A DNA stretch of 64,000 nucleotides from Apostichopus japonicus (lineage: Eukaryota > Echinodermata > Holothuroidea > Aspidochirotida > Stichopodidae): assembly GCF_037975245.1 (NCBI RefSeq), contig NC_092574.1:6504713-6568712 (forward strand), read 5' to 3'. This document shows, piece after piece, positions 1-10,689 of the stretch; the stretch's first letter is position 1, and the number at the start of each line of letters is the position of its first letter. A model generated the notes under the pieces. That model saw only the letters and a program-made list of their open reading frames with translations, was not told where the DNA came from and searched no databases. The translations under genes and the position numbers were made by a program.

Positions 1-3000
1 AACAGTGATATCAAACCAGTAAACATACAACTTCTTCCATTAATCTGTATGGCGCCCTTACTGGGCTTACCAAATTTACCTGACTTTCAGACATTTGCAT
101 AATGAAGCGCAAATCCCTGTTAAAGAACTGTATACAATTAACTTACTACTGTGACCGGATGCGAATAACGACAGTTTCAGAATACCGATGTGGTTCACAG
201 TCACACAAAGGTTCAGTACGATATAGTTTCGGTAAACCTAACAAACTTAAACATTTACGACGGTAACTTTCTGAAGAAATAGCAGAACTTGGCCTAATTT
301 GTTGCCGTCGTTCTCTCCAGCAGCGCTCTGTTTAGCGCCATTTTGTTCTCGCCTGCCTGACGAGCGCCCCCTTAAATGGAACAATTACTTTCCGGTTTCA
401 CTCGAAACACCTGCCATTGTTATTTACAGAATTGTAACCAGTCAACAGTTGAAGTTACAGTGTGTAATTCTCAATAAGTAATTTCATTGTACAATGACCC
501 TTTCATATGCCTTGATACTGCAGTTGTATGAATGTCAAAGGTTAAGCAAACTTTCAAATTTTTTTCCCCTGAGCTTTTTGAAGAAAATGAGCAGTTGTGT
601 GTGTTGCTTGGCAATGACATTACAGAATGCCTATATACACTCTTGTGAATAAATATCAGTATATTATATCTCTCCAGATGAACAAGCTAGAAAGCTGGTA
701 ATTTTTTAATAATTCTTTGGTTTATTCTTTTAATATTTTTGCCATTGTTGTCCCTTTATTAAGTAAGTGCATGTTTTATCTAGAAACTTTATATTTATTG
801 ATATGTATTTACAGTATTCACTGAAGGAGTTTTATAACATTTTTAGCCAAAACTTTGTATCCTTATATTTTAAAATTGTATTTGATAATCCAGTATTCAG
901 TAAAAGTAATTGTTTCCGTGTGTCTGTGAGTGAAAAGTTCAGGTACGCAAAAAGTTAAGCCGAGAAACATTCCACATTCTATTCTCTCATAAAAACTTGT
1001 ATAATCATTTCTGCGAGTGACATTTTTGGGGTACGATTACCTATCTTAGAATTTTTCAAAAGTTTACAATAAATCTACAAAATGGTGTCATATATGGAAA
1101 GGGGGGGGGGGTTGGGGGATGGGGGTTGGAGGGGATTGGTATTGAATGTTAAATGTTGAATTATGTGAGAATTTTATTGTATGTGTCTAAAGATATCACC
1201 TTGGTTCTCAACGCTGTGGACTGTATTCCTTTAAGGTTTTCTTATTGAGTTATTAATCTGGATCCGATTTTTGAAATATTTGTTTAAAGATTGGAAAGAT
1301 GTGTTTCCAGGGGAGCTTTCCTCTCTGGGGTATCTCAATATTAAATTTCAGTTCTTAATAACAGTCTCAAGCCGGGGGGGGGGGGTTGTGGTACAGTTTA
1401 CCATGATTAGTATGCGTTTTGCCTTCTTTGTTTTGTGCCCAGAATTAACATGAGGTATTCTGTAACTAGGTTTTTAAGATAAGCGACACGGTTAACCATG
1501 GTACTAACGTGTGGCTACAATAACCTTTAATATCAGTGATTAATGGGAGATATATACAAGCAACTTGCACAAAAATAAATAAAGTGTCTCCAAATCATTT
1601 GATGAAAGGTATGACCAACATTAACCAAAAAGATCTGAAAATTGATCAGTTTGATTCGATTGTGAATGTTTGTGTTCAATTGACTGTCAAATGTGATTCC
1701 CCTGTTATCACCCTCCACTTATCTACCCCACCCTACCCCCATCACTCCCACTGTATTTACAGGCCTGTGTGTGCTAGAGAAATAATATTTATTCATTCTG
1801 CTTGTGTATCATTTTTTGCAATATTTTCCCCTCTATGTTTTCTGATTTTATCAGCAGCTTTAATATTGTCATGTTTGTTCAAAGTTTCCACTATGGAAGC
1901 ATTTCAGTCATATTTAAATTATTCAAAGTTACATAGTCAGTGTCATTTCAAAGCATAGCAAAAAATGTTGAATAAAATCGTAGCAAACTTACTTTTCATA
2001 TTATTTGTCTTTTTTTGGCATAACTTGTTTTGCACAGTGTTTTTATCGATTGCAGATTTAATAAAAAAATTGATAATATTAGGGACGAGCACTATTTTTC
2101 ACTCAAATCTAATTCACATTATTTTTTTTATATTTTTTTTATCAAAGCCACATCTTTGTCAGAAAGCGAAATATTCTCTTACTTGATAATATTATGTCTT
2201 GTTTATGCAAGTTTTATTGTACGTTCGTTAGGTGTCCTTAATTATGCTAATGCAGTATCACTTCTATGTTTAGCTCAAACAGTGACGTCTTGTGTTTTTT
2301 TGTTGACCGATTCTGACTTTGTATACAGTAATATAAAAATTAAGCACCTCTGTTTCTTTTCCTTCCGAAACTCCTGTTTCCCGGACAATTACCTGGATTT
2401 AACAGCAAAACGTTTTCCCGTCCCTCCATGGTCTAGACTTACTGAAGTCGCATTCTTTTGTTACCCTCTTTCTTCATTGAACTTATTACAATCCTGGACA
2501 ATATTTTGTTTGCTTGTAATAAACCTCACAGGCTCACACATTATATTGACTCTGTCCTGATCTACGATCTGAACGTGTTCAGGTCGACTATACCCTGGGA
2601 TGCGATTCATCGTACAAGAAGGAATTGCCAGTGGGTGTCGGTCAACCATAGGAAGTTCTACACGCTTCGGGGGCTAAAAATATTAACTTTGTAAGCGTTA
2701 TATTATTGTTTTTTAGTCTGTTTAGTTCATTAGCAACAAAAAAAAGCTAAAAGCAAAATTGATTTACTTCTTTGGAGAAAGTGGGGAGTAAACTGGCCCC
2801 CGGCCTGTATGATGGCATATATCATTAGAGCTTTGCTAAGGGAATTAATGCATGGTATTACTATGCCAAAAGCTGTTCTGTCGAGCAGTTATTGAAAGTT
2901 TAATTCAATGTTTATGAAACTTTTTTGAATCTTCAGCATATGTCGAACATGTTTTAATTTTAATGTATAGTCTTCTGTTCAAAGTTTAACTACATAAATT

Positions 3001-4250
3001 CATTATTAACCATTCCCCGCTCCCTACCTTACAATGACTTTAAAATTGGTATTGGAACCATTTCGAATGCCTATACTGGTCTAATGAGAATAAAAATGGC
3101 TCTTTTTTATATAAAAAATTATTTAATTTGTGTAAAAGATAGTTTTTTTCTTCGTAACAAAGAAATAACGAATATTACTAATACTATAGATGGGTGATGG
3201 AGTTCGTTGGTACAGAGCGGAATGTCTATTTCATAATTCATGAATAACGCCCTCTAATTTTTGACCTTTTTGATATATTTCCAGTCGCCTTCCAGATTAT
3301 TTGTTGTCTTGGAAACCAGTTTTACCACTCCTCGGATTCGCTATGATAGTAATTGTTCTTCATAATTCTTTGACTGTTTATTATCGTTGTACATGCATAC
3401 TTCAAGATTGCAAGCCTTTCATAAAAACTTCACGCTGATTTCAACAGTGACCTTTTACAAGTAGCTCATATAATACCTAATAAAACCATGTAATATTCAT
3501 GATTTGGCGAATCCCTCTAGACGCAGTTAAACATCAGAATGTCGCATAAATCACAATATCTGGCCCTAGCGAATATGCATTTATCTACCCGACGGAGGGT
3601 GCTGTTTTTATCATTATTTCTTTCAAGCTCTGTTATTCTTTCTTTACATTTATCTGGTTGACCTATGTGTTTTCTTGTTATTGTAAGCGCGACGACATAA
3701 CATTCAAATATTCGTCGGCCCACCCCCTGCCACTTCTTTGTCGGTTTTGATTGGTGTAACGGAGGAGACGCTACCACTGACGAAAGTACTCAGCTGATTT
3801 ACACCGCCGGAACGACCTTGCATTGCATTATGAGTTTAGACAGTAGAACGACCTTACACTGCATAACATATTTCACAACAAGTGCATTTTATGCTGTATA
3901 CTAATTTTACGTAGGAACTTTTTTGCGCTGCTCTGATAACTTCTCCTCATAGTATAATGACTAGTAACGTAGCTGTGGAATTTAATCACTGGAGGACACA
4001 TAACCAGTGTTTTACGGCGTCAAATAAAGCGATTGCATGCCGATTTATTGAATTTACATCAATGCATAAAGATTTAAATGCACGCATAGCGACTTAACAA
4101 TACAATAATTGCGTACAATAAGCATATATAAACATGCAACGGGTTATCAATAACGTGAAATAGTTTTGAATCATCATTTGCCAGTATGCATGTGATAGGT
4201 ACATGTCTCAAAAGGCGCTCCATACAACACGGCATCGTTCATCGGCCGAT
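1..4250. other. Stretch without recognisable genes
   Basis: Open frames here are short (the longest about 176 codons, around 2.0-2.6 kb), AT-rich, without recognisable domains or convincing splice-site-bounded exons. G homopolymer runs occur near 1100-1120 and 1375-1386. A short direct repeat (AGAACGACCTT followed by RCAYTGCAT) occurs twice near 3.81-3.87 kb. I see no supported gene. Confidence 0.5.
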
Positions 4251-4297
4251 ACTTTACGTCTCTTTTCTAGCTATTTCTCGCAGGCTGAGGTTAGTTC

Positions 4298-4326
4298 CAA
4301 GGTGTTTCGACACCACAGCTAGTTGA
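4298..4326 (-). repeat. Single inverted unit of the 4.5-6.4 kb array
   Basis: This 29-bp block is the reverse complement of the conserved module of the neighbouring array (CTAGCTGTG followed by GTGTCGAAACACCTTG). It lies upstream of the first degenerate direct copies, so the array is flanked by at least one unit in the opposite orientation. Confidence 0.75.
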
Positions 4327-4469
4327 CCTCTAACGTCACTTCCGTTTCGGATTCGCTGATCGTATTATGGAGTTTTGGATGTGTTGGGGGTGGAGATGAA
4401 GATGCTAGTTACTTTTAAAGCATTGTTAAATCGAAATGCATAAAATCAAGTCAAGAAATGATGGAAAAC

Positions 4470-6410
4470 GAAACACTGAGTTTGTGGTACTAACTGTTTG
4501 CATCACTAAGGTAAGCAAAACCCTCAGATCTAGGCCCTAGGTAAAGTTGGTACACGAAACACTCAGTTTGATGTAACAGGTGTTTGAATCACTGTGTCTG
4601 TGATGTCGTAATTGAAACACCCTGCATGGCATTCCAAGTGTTTGAATCACTTTGTCTTGGTACAGTAAGTGAAACCCTCAGAAAGTCAGAATGCAATACC
4701 AAGTTTTGTTGTCTAAGCACCTTGACACTAGCCTAAACTAGCTGTGTTGTCGAAACACCTTGACACTAATCTCAGTGGAACCCTCAGAAAGCATACCAAG
4801 TTTTGTGGTCGAAACACCTTGAAACTAGCCTCAACTAGGCCTATAGCTGTGTTGTCGAAACACCTTGACACTAATCACAGTGGAACCCTCAGAAAGCAAT
4901 ACCAAGTTTTGTTTTGGAAACACCTTGAAACTATTCTCATCTAGCTGCGTTGTCAAAACACCTTGACAACTAATCTCAGTGAAACCCTCAGAATGCAATA
5001 CCAAGTCTTGTTGTCGAAACACCTTGACACTAGCCTCAACTAGCTGAGTTGTCGAAACACCTTGACACTAATCTCAGTGGAACCCTCAGAATGCAATACC
5101 AATTAGTCTTGTTGTCGAAACACCTTGACACTAGCCTCAACTAGCTGTGTTGTCGAAACACCTTGACACTAATCTCAGTGGAACCCTCAGAAAGCAATAC
5201 CATGTTTTGTTGTCAAAACACCTTGAAATTAGTCTCAACTAGCTGTGTTGTCGAAACACCTTGAAACTAGTCTCAACTAGCTGCGTTGTCGAAACACCTT
5301 GACACTTATCTCAGTGAAACCCTCAAAATGCAATTCCAAGTCTTGTAGTCGAAACACCTTGACACTAGCCTTAACTATATAGCTGTGGTGTCGAAACACC
5401 TTGACACTAATCTCAGTGGAACCCTCAGAAAGCAATACCAAGTTTTGTTGTCGAAACACCTGAAACTAGTCTCAACTAGCTGTGTTGTCGAAACACCTTG
5501 ACACTAACCTCAGTGAAACCCTCAGAATGCAATACCAATTAGTCTTGTTGTCGAAACACCTTGACACTAGCATCAACTAGCTGTGTTGTCGAAACACCTT
5601 GACACTAATCTCAGTGGAACCCTCAGAAAGCAGTACCATGTTTTGTTGTCTAAACACCTTGAAATAAGTCTCAACTAGCTGGCGTTGTCGAAACACCTTG
5701 AAACTAGCCTCAACTACTGTAGCTGCTTTGTCGAAACACCTTGACACTAATCTCAGTGAAACCCTCAGAATGCAATACCAAGTCTTGTTGTCAAAACACC
5801 TTGACACTAGCCTCAACTAGCTGTGTTGTCAAAACACCTTGACACTTATCTCAGTGGAACCCTCAGAAAGCAATACCAAGTTTTGATGTTGAAACACCTT
5901 GAAATTAGTCTCAACTAGCTGGCGTTGTCGAAACACCTTGACTCTAGTCTCAGTGGAACCCTCAGAATGCAATACCAAGTTTTGTTGTTGAAACACCTTG
6001 AAACTAGTCTCAACTAGCTGCGTTGTCGAAACACCTTGACACTTATCTCAGTGAAACCCTCAAAATGCAATTCCAAGTCTTGTAGTAAAAAAACCTTGAC
6101 ACTAGCCTTAACCATATAGCTGTGTTGTCGAAACACCTTGAAACTAACCTCAGTGAAACCCTCAGAATGCAATACCAATTAGTCTTGTTGTCGAAACACC
6201 TTGACACTAGCCTCAACTAGCTGTGTTGTCGAAACACCTTGACACTAATCTCAGTGGAACCCTCAGAAAGCAATACCAAGTTTTGTTGTCGAAACACCTT
6301 GAAACTAGTCTCAACTAGCTGGCGTTGTCGAAACACCTTGAAACTAACCTCAACTAGCTGCATTGTCGAAACACCTTGACCCTAATCTCAGTGTAACCCT
6401 CAGAATGCAT
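4470..6410 (+). repeat. Modular tandem array (about 38-bp and 64-bp modules)
   Basis: About 1.9 kb of tandem copies. The core TTGTCGAAACACCTTG alternates with a shorter module containing CTCAACTAGCTG and a longer one containing CTCAGTGGAACCCTCAGAA and CAATACCAAG. Together a pair is about 100 bp. Copies are degenerate at the left (4.47-4.70 kb) and well conserved from 4.7 kb. Short open frames on the - strand that repeat the peptide VKVFRQ are only the repeat translated. The right edge abuts the truncated gypsy integrase at about 6411. Confidence 0.9.
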
Positions 6411-6921
6411 TTTTGACCACCTGAACTGATTTCTCGATGAAGCCATTTGATTGGGGGAAATGTGGGCTACTGGTGGTGTGGGAGAATTCCCACTCTCTAG
6501 AGAAACTTTGAAATTCTCTACTAAAGAATTGAGGCCCATTGTCAGTGACAACTTCTTCAGGTACCCCATGTCTGGCAAATACTGATCTCATTTTATCAAT
6601 AACTGCCTTACTCGTTGTTGTGGAAAGATAGCATAATTCCGGATAATTGGAATAATAGTCAGTGACTTCAAGGTATTCTCTACCATGGAGACTGAATAAA
6701 TCTGCTCCAACTTTTACCCAAGATTATGTAGGTACGGGGTGCTGTTTGAGCGTTTCCTTCTGTTGCTTGTATCTGTGTGTCAAGCAAACAGAACATGTTT
6801 CTACAACATTAGTGATGTCATTAAGCATACCCGGCCAATACATTACACTTCTAGCTTGACGTTTGCACTTCTCCACACCTAAGTGACCCGTGTGGATCCT
6901 TTGCAACATCTCATTTCTCAA
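6400..6921 (-). pseudogene. gypsy integrase fragments (zinc-binding and catalytic core)
   Basis: Two open stretches, 6921-6724 and 6591-6400, encode the H2C2 zinc-binding domain (HTGHLGVEKCK, then CSVC) and part of the DDE core (VVTDNGPQF, then the Glu-bearing PQSNGFIEKS). The segment between them is not open in a single frame. The last few codons, below 6411, run into satellite sequence. Confidence 0.78.
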
Positions 6922-7265
6922 ACTTTTAGGTATGACAATTCTAGTTTGCTTAAAAACAATACCATCAACAACTGTTTACTCTGACATTCCAATATTCAGA
7001 AATGATATTTGGTACTTTAGCTTTAACGTCTGGCCATCCAGTCAGGACTAGCTCAGACAGTGTCTTTAACACTTCATCGTTTGTTGTTTCTAACCTAATT
7101 TGTTCTAATTTTAACTCATATACTGGCAAAGAACTAGTTGCAGTATCATATCAACATATGTTGAGGCATCCTCCTCAGTCATACTTGTACTGGCTGTTGT
7201 ATCGACTGCTCGACAATGTGTCAGGTGCTACCAATTGTTTACCTTGCACATACGACACTCTCAGA

Positions 7266-7478
7266 TCATACTTTTGTAGTCGTAACATGAGTCGCTGTAT
7301 GCGCATAGGAGTTAGCACACTCATTTAGAGGTTTCAGAAACAAAGGAATTAAGGGCTTATGATCAGTATCAACAGATGCTGTGCGACCAAAAATGTACTG
7401 ATGAAACCTTTCGCATGCAAATGTTATGGCCAATAATTCCTTCTCAATTTGGGCGTAATTTGTTTCTGCGCTGGTCAT
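7266..7478 (-). pseudogene. gypsy RNase H fragment
   Basis: The translated - strand contains TNYAQIEKELLAITFACERF and a following DTDHKPL, the hallmark of Ty3/gypsy RNase H. After about residue 50 the similarity is lost, probably by frameshift. It lies in proper order between the RT and integrase pieces. Confidence 0.75.
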
Positions 7479-7879
7479 TGATCTGGAAACATAAGCTACC
7501 GGTTTCCAATCTTGTCCATAAAGTTGGAGAACGACACTCCCTAGACCTGACTGAGATGTATCTGCAGCAATTTTGATCTCCTTTTTACTGTCATAATAAG
7601 CTAAAACTGGTTCTTTTGCAAGAATTTCTTTTATTGAATTCTATGCCTGGTCATGATGTGACTCCCATGACCATTCATTTTCCCCTCTAACAGGGAACGA
7701 AGGTGAATAGTTTACTAGACAGTTCAGGTACAAACTTCCCTAGATAATTAACAACCCAAGAAAGCGTTGTACATCTTTTTTTTATTGTGTTTTCTGCATG
7801 TTTTTCAGTGCAGAGACCTTTGCTGGTTCTGGCTTAACCCCATTATCCGTAAGTAGGTCCCCAATAAAGGTAAGCTGAT

Positions 7880-8116
7880 TTACTCCTTATTAAGCTTTAG
7901 ATTCATCTCACGCGCAGCACTAAGAACTTGTCTTAAACGTTTGTCATGCTGCTCCTTGTCGGAGCCCCACACAATAATATCATCCATACTGGCATCAACC
8001 CCAGGAATACCCTCAAATGTTTGGTGTATGGTTCGGTGATACACCTCTGGGGCTGATGCGATGCCAACGGGAAGGCGCAAAAATCCGTTTAAAACGCTTC
8101 CAGTTCTCAGCGACAT
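7880..8116 (-). pseudogene. gypsy reverse transcriptase fragment
   Basis: This 78-codon open stretch covers the RT palm around the active site. The catalytic box reads SMDD where the family has Y-x-DD, so the Tyr is replaced by Ser. Flanking motifs (GFLRLPVGIASAPEVYHR upstream; HDKRLRQVL and LKLNKE downstream) fit Ty3/gypsy RT. It lacks the N-terminal fingers and leads into RNase H in a different frame. A relic of the 6.4-8.1 kb element. Confidence 0.8.
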
Positions 8117-8119
8117 TAC

Positions 8120-9060
8120 CAGTGAAAATTAGTGACGAAGGTGGCGTTAATCCAGCCATTATGCAGATCTGTTATGCATTCGTTGATCCCCAGGCAATAT
8201 GTATGCGGCCTATGATAGCTTAGACCTAATGGCGCAGTATGGTAGGCTATACATACTCACAATCACATGAAAGCCGTGACTCGGTTATAGTCTAATTACC
8301 TTCTGACGAGGAAATTTATATCATCAAAATCCCACTTCTGACACCATGTATTGTTCTTGGGTTCATATATAATTAAGAATAAATAGTAAGAAGTCAGGAT
8401 GCAGAAGATTGCTCTGGTTTATTGAGTGGTATCGTTAAATCAAGATTGTTGGACGGCAACCATTGTGCAGACAGGGTGCACATCAATACAGGTAGTTAAA
8501 AAAGTGTGCTTAAGTACTAAATCATTCTAAACAACACGTGTTGAATGACATACTTAAGTGAGGTGTCCAACAGTACATGGCTATGGGCTGAATATTGTAC
8601 ATGGACTGATTAACATACAGTACAGTCCTTGTAAGTCTACCATTACGGCTACTAGTCAGAGGAAATCACACTGTTGTAAATTAATTATGAGAATACAATA
8701 TTTGTAGTGAATATGATGTTCTTGAATATAGAGTCAAAGGATACCTGAAATTCTTATATGCCAAACCATCAATATCTACCTATCAATTTCTTGTTGAAAG
8801 AATTAATTTCATACTTACAATTAATTAAATTGTACATGGTTCTTTTATTTTGGTTTGCAGGTACCCTGGATGAAGATAGTGAAAGTAGCGATCTTGACCA
8901 AGCATGTTCTTCCAGGTCAACCCCGAAGAGAGTTTGTCCAACAAGGGATTGACAGATTGGGGGAGTGTTTCACTCTGATTATACTTGCATCATGGAAACC
9001 AGGTTTAAGCACTAGTTACCTTATGAGCCATCTGGCACAGAAGAAAACCTACCTACCTTC
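8120..9060. other. Intergenic or intronic stretch with one possible small exon
   Basis: No recognised gene. A plausible acceptor (TTTTGGTTTGCAG ending at 8860) precedes an open acidic stretch (TLDEDSESSDLDQACSS) that could end at a CCAG|GTCAA donor after 8915. It resembles the acidic candidate exon at 9904, but the implied phases do not join directly. Confidence 0.25.
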
Positions 9061-9545
9061 TCACTATGGGTAACCTACCCACCAAGTACTGTATAAGCTC
9101 AATTGAATTTTACCTCATTAAGATATATATTGTTGACAAGGTTTCTATGTTTGACCTCTGTTAACCTCCATATAAAACAGTATGGGTCATATAAACACTC
9201 GGAAGAATACACATACTAAGTACAGTATGAGCTCAATTGAAGTGTGTCTTGTCAAGATAAGGTGTTTACAAGGTTGTCAGTGTTTGACATCTGTTGACCT
9301 TTGATAAAACAATAGGGACCATGTACTCACTATGAATAATCTACATAACAAGCATGAATTTAATTGAAGTTTGTCTCAAATTACGATGATTAAAGGTTAA
9401 CAGTTTTTTACCTCAGATGAACTTTGACCTCAACCAAAAGCAATAGGGACCATGTACTCACAAAAAGGTATTCTACCTACCTAGTATGAGCTCAACTGAA
9501 GTTTGCCTTAAGTATCAAGTTATTATGTTTACAAGTGGCATCACA
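9060..9545 (+). repeat. Tandem repeat, about 125-135 bp unit, about 4 copies
   Basis: Successive diverged copies share CTACCTACC-like and AGTATGAGCTCAATTGAAGT segments, then a GTTTACAAGG / TTTGACCTCTG stretch and AACAATAGGGACCATGTACTCAC. Units begin near 9060, 9190, 9330 and 9460. Divergence between copies is appreciable. Confidence 0.75.
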
Positions 9546-9903
9546 TGCATGTCACTTACAAATACATCCATACACACAAGCATGACTGCATAGACCTGTT
9601 TCTTTTCCTTCTGCTCAAGTCATAGTTGTAGTCACACTAGCAAATACTCAGTAAAGTACTGTACTGTATCTTAAATTGATGCTGAAGAATTGGTCATATG
9701 TTGCTAAGATCAACTAGAGATAGCTATATTGTGCTAACCACCATAGCTAGAGAAGAGCAGATCGGGATTTTTCAATACCTGTTTGCCAAAAAAGATTACA
9801 CTTAAGTAAAACTACTACCAGTGGCAATTCAATTACCTCTTGGGTTCATGCCTAATTCTGCAACAGATATCATTCATAGCATTTATAATTTTTTTTGTTC
9901 CAG

Positions 9904-9999
9904 TTGATCCATATGAGGAGGACTGTGAAAGTGATATGGAATCTGATACAGAGTCTTGGGAAAACCAATTGAAGAGATTACACAAATCCTTCACTACAG
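9904..9999 (+). CDS. Candidate isolated acidic exon, unknown gene
   Basis: A T-rich tract with TTGTTCCAG ends at 9903 and a CTACAG|GTAGGA donor follows 9999, bounding 96 bp open in one frame with phase 1 on both sides. The peptide is acidic then basic (DPYEEDCESDMESDTESWEN, followed by QLKRLHKSFTT). I do not recognise the protein. It resembles the acidic stretch after 8861 and may belong to the same unknown gene. It does not fit any known part of Fer/Fes. Low confidence without transcript support. Confidence 0.3.
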
Positions 10000-10019
10000 G
10001 TAGGATATTTTAACAATTT

Positions 10020-10680
10020 ATTGATTCCTTGCCGAAGGTCGAAGGAATCTATGCGATGGTGATGGCCAGTGGCGGTGGAACCGGAGCCCCCCCAATGAAA
10101 AGGTTGAGGGGGCAAATGCATGATAAGCCCTCCCAATATTTACCAAGGCTCCGAAACGTGCATCTGCCCAGTTTTCAATGCATACTTGTCGATCTGTCCG
10201 ATGCACACGTATACTATAAAGGTATAATCATTTTAGTAAATGCTGGGGGACCCTCGGCCCGTCCCCTGGCTATAGACCACATTGTCACCCCAACAGTGTC
10301 TTCACGCCCCCTGAAAAGTGGAAGCAGTGAGTGTGAGTACCGGTAAGCGCAACACAAATTCGTCTTAGGCCAATGACTTGCCTCATTTCAGCCATAAAAC
10401 ACTCGGGAAGTGCTGTTTCCGGCCATCTGGGGGTTTGAAAAACCCAAAATTTTCTTGTACGCTGCGCGCCAACCGATGGTGGCGCTCCGCTTAGATAGTC
10501 TCCACACATTAGCCCCCCCCAATAATTTTCCCGTTCCGCCGCGCCTGGTGATGGCGTGTGTGTGTGTGTAAATGTTTGTGTATTCATGTATAAGTATGTG
10601 TGGGCGAGGGGTAGGAAGCCTCCAAAAAGTGGGGGGGGGGCACAACATCAGAGGGGCACTTTCCCATTCCACAACCACCA
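10020..10680. mobile_element. MITE-like dispersed repeat with G/C tracts (copy 1)
   Basis: The core at about 10380-10520 (AGTGCTGTTTCCGGCCATCTGG, TTTTCTTGTACG and GATGGTGGCGCTCCGCTTAG) recurs in the opposite orientation at 13.95-14.06 and 15.19-15.30 kb and in the same orientation at 22.90-23.01 kb. C tracts (10504-10511, 10085) and G tracts (10631-10640) are typical of family ends. The left part (TTCCTTGCCGAAGGTCGAAGG, about 10027) may be a different dispersed repeat. Exact ends are not resolved. Confidence 0.6.
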
Positions 10681-10689
10681 CTCTTTATG

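Larger units (their letters stand above)
6411..8116 (-). mobile_element. Decayed Ty3/gypsy LTR-retrotransposon pol fragment
   Basis: Reading the - strand from 8116 downward gives, in the standard Ty3/gypsy order, reverse transcriptase, RNase H, integrase zinc-binding domain and integrase core, but spread over several frames. The RT piece (8116-7880) has DDIIVWGS after the usual pair of catalytic aspartates. RNase H (about 7478-7320) has NYAQIEKELLAI and the TDHKPL motif. The integrase HHCC region (6921-6724) has H-x3-H (HTGH) and CSVC. The core (6591-6400) has TDNGPQF and a PQSNGFIE stretch with the catalytic Glu. No LTRs, gag or protease are recognised, and the 3' end is cut off by the tandem array at 6411. 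Frame breaks make it non-functional. Confidence 0.85.

Noticed and set aside
1536-2694. Overlapping + strand frames up to 176 codons
   Set aside because: AT-rich, low-complexity peptides with no domain, no consistent splice sites and overlapping frames.
4831-5816. Repeated open frames with the peptide VKVFRQ on the - strand
   Set aside because: They are the tandem array translated; every unit gives the same words and there is no start, splice or domain support.
10029-10681. Several 97-105-codon frames around 10.0-10.7 kb
   Set aside because: They run through MITE-type repeat with C and G tracts and contain no recognisable domain.
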